This document shows, one piece after another, positions 7,595-8,085 of a stretch of DNA of 8,085 nt. Every line of letters begins with the position of its first letter. Position 1 is the first letter of the stretch. The notes beneath the pieces were generated by a model. The model was given only the letters and a program-made list of their open reading frames with translations, had not been told where the DNA came from and made no database searches. This DNA comes from Betaproteobacteria bacterium (GTDB taxonomy: Bacteria; Pseudomonadota; Gammaproteobacteria; Burkholderiales; Rhodocyclaceae), in the NCBI GenBank assembly GCA_028065725.1, contig JAPTVL010000358.1, positions 1-8,085 of the forward strand, read 5' to 3'. The position numbers and the translations under genes are program-made.

Positions 7595-7981
7595 TTATGG
7601 GGACGTCCCAGGGAGATATACAGCGCAATCCCAATATGTGTGGTACTTATCACTAGCGCCGCCAAAAGTATTAGGATTCGGTACAAATGATGTGATATCT
7701 GCGCCGACTAAGACGGAATCCGTGCAATATATATTTTTGTCATCCTCCCCATAAAGACTTTCGGTGGTCGCATTTGCAAACGCGCCACCGCCGGTGGGTG
7801 GAAATGGAAAAAAAGTATTTGGGTCCGCACCCTGTACAACAGTTGGGTAAAGAAAACCGCCACCATAATAGTAGACGTGGTTCTTATCCTTCGCAAAATT
7901 TGACAAGGGAATCGACATAAATGTTTCTGGGTCTGCGTTCGCTAATACAAGACCCTCATAATTGTACTGTGTTATTAATGT
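7595..7981 (-). pseudogene. 5'-truncated remnant of a DKNYY-repeat family protein
   Basis: The minus-strand frame opens just after a TAA (complement of 7982-7984) and runs to a TAA at 7597-7595. It encodes three copies of a DKNYY-type repeat: ADPETF then KDKNHVYYYG; GADPNTFF then DDKNIYC; VGADITSF then SDKYHTY. The only ATG (7918) falls inside the first repeat, has no ribosome binding site, and repeat homology continues upstream of it for about 20 codons with no ATG, GTG or TTG. The real N-terminus, probably with a signal peptide, is therefore missing. If the ATG were used the product would be 107 residues. The function of DKNYY proteins is not known to me. The gene faces tpsA and ends 45 bases from its stop. 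A functional small protein remains possible. Confidence 0.65.
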
Positions 7982-7984
7982 TTA

Positions 7985-8085
7985 TACACTCTCAGGTAAG
8001 CCTTTGCGCAGCACGGACAAAGCGGCAGACTTCGTGCGATGGCCCGCCCCAGGCGAAAGCGTGCGGTGGCGATCGACCAGGGGAT
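7985..8085. other. Unidentified GC-rich edge segment
   Basis: Composition changes from AT-rich to GC-rich just after the DKNYY frame is broken. On the minus strand a frame is open from the window edge to a TGA at 7994-7992 and reads ...PPHAFAWGGPSHEVCRFVRA.... On the plus strand an ATG at 8039 opens a frame to the edge (MARPRRKRAVAIDQG). I recognise neither with confidence. An insertion element or recombination boundary here would explain the truncated neighbour, but I cannot show one. Confidence 0.25.

Noticed and set aside
7600..7609. GGGACGTCCC perfect palindrome downstream of tpsA as a terminator or operator
   Set aside because: The 10-bp palindrome has no loop and no following T-run on either strand, and it falls at the very end of the DKNYY frame. 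It is too short to call a terminator or binding site.

Overview
The window looks like an accessory segment of a GC-rich proteobacterial genome. A Burkholderiales-type betaproteobacterium is my best guess. It rests on the GC-rich coding style, the two-partner secretion (TPS) genes and a CsgG-like family member with a C-terminal SH3-like domain; no marker gene fixes the taxon. The core is one plus-strand gene cluster occupying about 166-7549.

Layout: 2-106 is the C-terminal end of an IS630-family transposase cut by the window edge, and it stops only 59 bases before the first gene of the cluster. 166-1275 encodes an exported CsgG/HfaB-like protein with an added C-terminal SH3-like domain. A 227-base gap (1276-1502) follows; it holds a small GAAA-loop hairpin and a near-perfect ribosome binding site. 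1503-3227 encodes the outer-membrane TPS transporter (TpsB, FhaC/ShlB type). Eleven bases later, 3239-7549 encodes its cognate exoprotein (TpsA, 1436 residues). On the minus strand, 7981-7595 carries a low-GC, apparently 5'-truncated remnant of a DKNYY-repeat protein that converges on the exoprotein gene. The last ~100 bases (7985-8085) are GC-rich again and not identified.

The exoprotein is a mosaic: signal peptide; TPS secretion domain with an NPNG motif; filamentous-haemagglutinin-like beta-helix; an array of about eight full GLUG repeats plus degenerate ends; two tandem MBG-like repeats with a 91-residue period; a long Pro-Thr tract; and a C-terminal domain that reads as a CHAP (cysteine/histidine amidohydrolase-peptidase) domain with C1286, H1349 and E1370/N1372. 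The first 1285 residues contain no cysteine and the C-terminal domain contains all three. Base composition also falls there (45% GC counted over 7141-7380, against 70% over 2881-2940). This suggests an enzymatic tip acquired separately from the adhesin-like shaft.

Inferred joint function: TpsB exports TpsA to the surface, with the Pro-Thr tract as a spacer, and the CHAP tip may act on peptidoglycan or another amide-containing substrate. The CsgG-like protein may form an accessory outer-membrane channel or assembly factor. The most interesting point is this combination of TPS, CsgG-like protein and CHAP-tipped exoprotein. No convincing dedicated immunity gene is visible, which leaves open whether the CHAP tip is an antibacterial toxin, a wall-remodelling enzyme or a self-processing domain.
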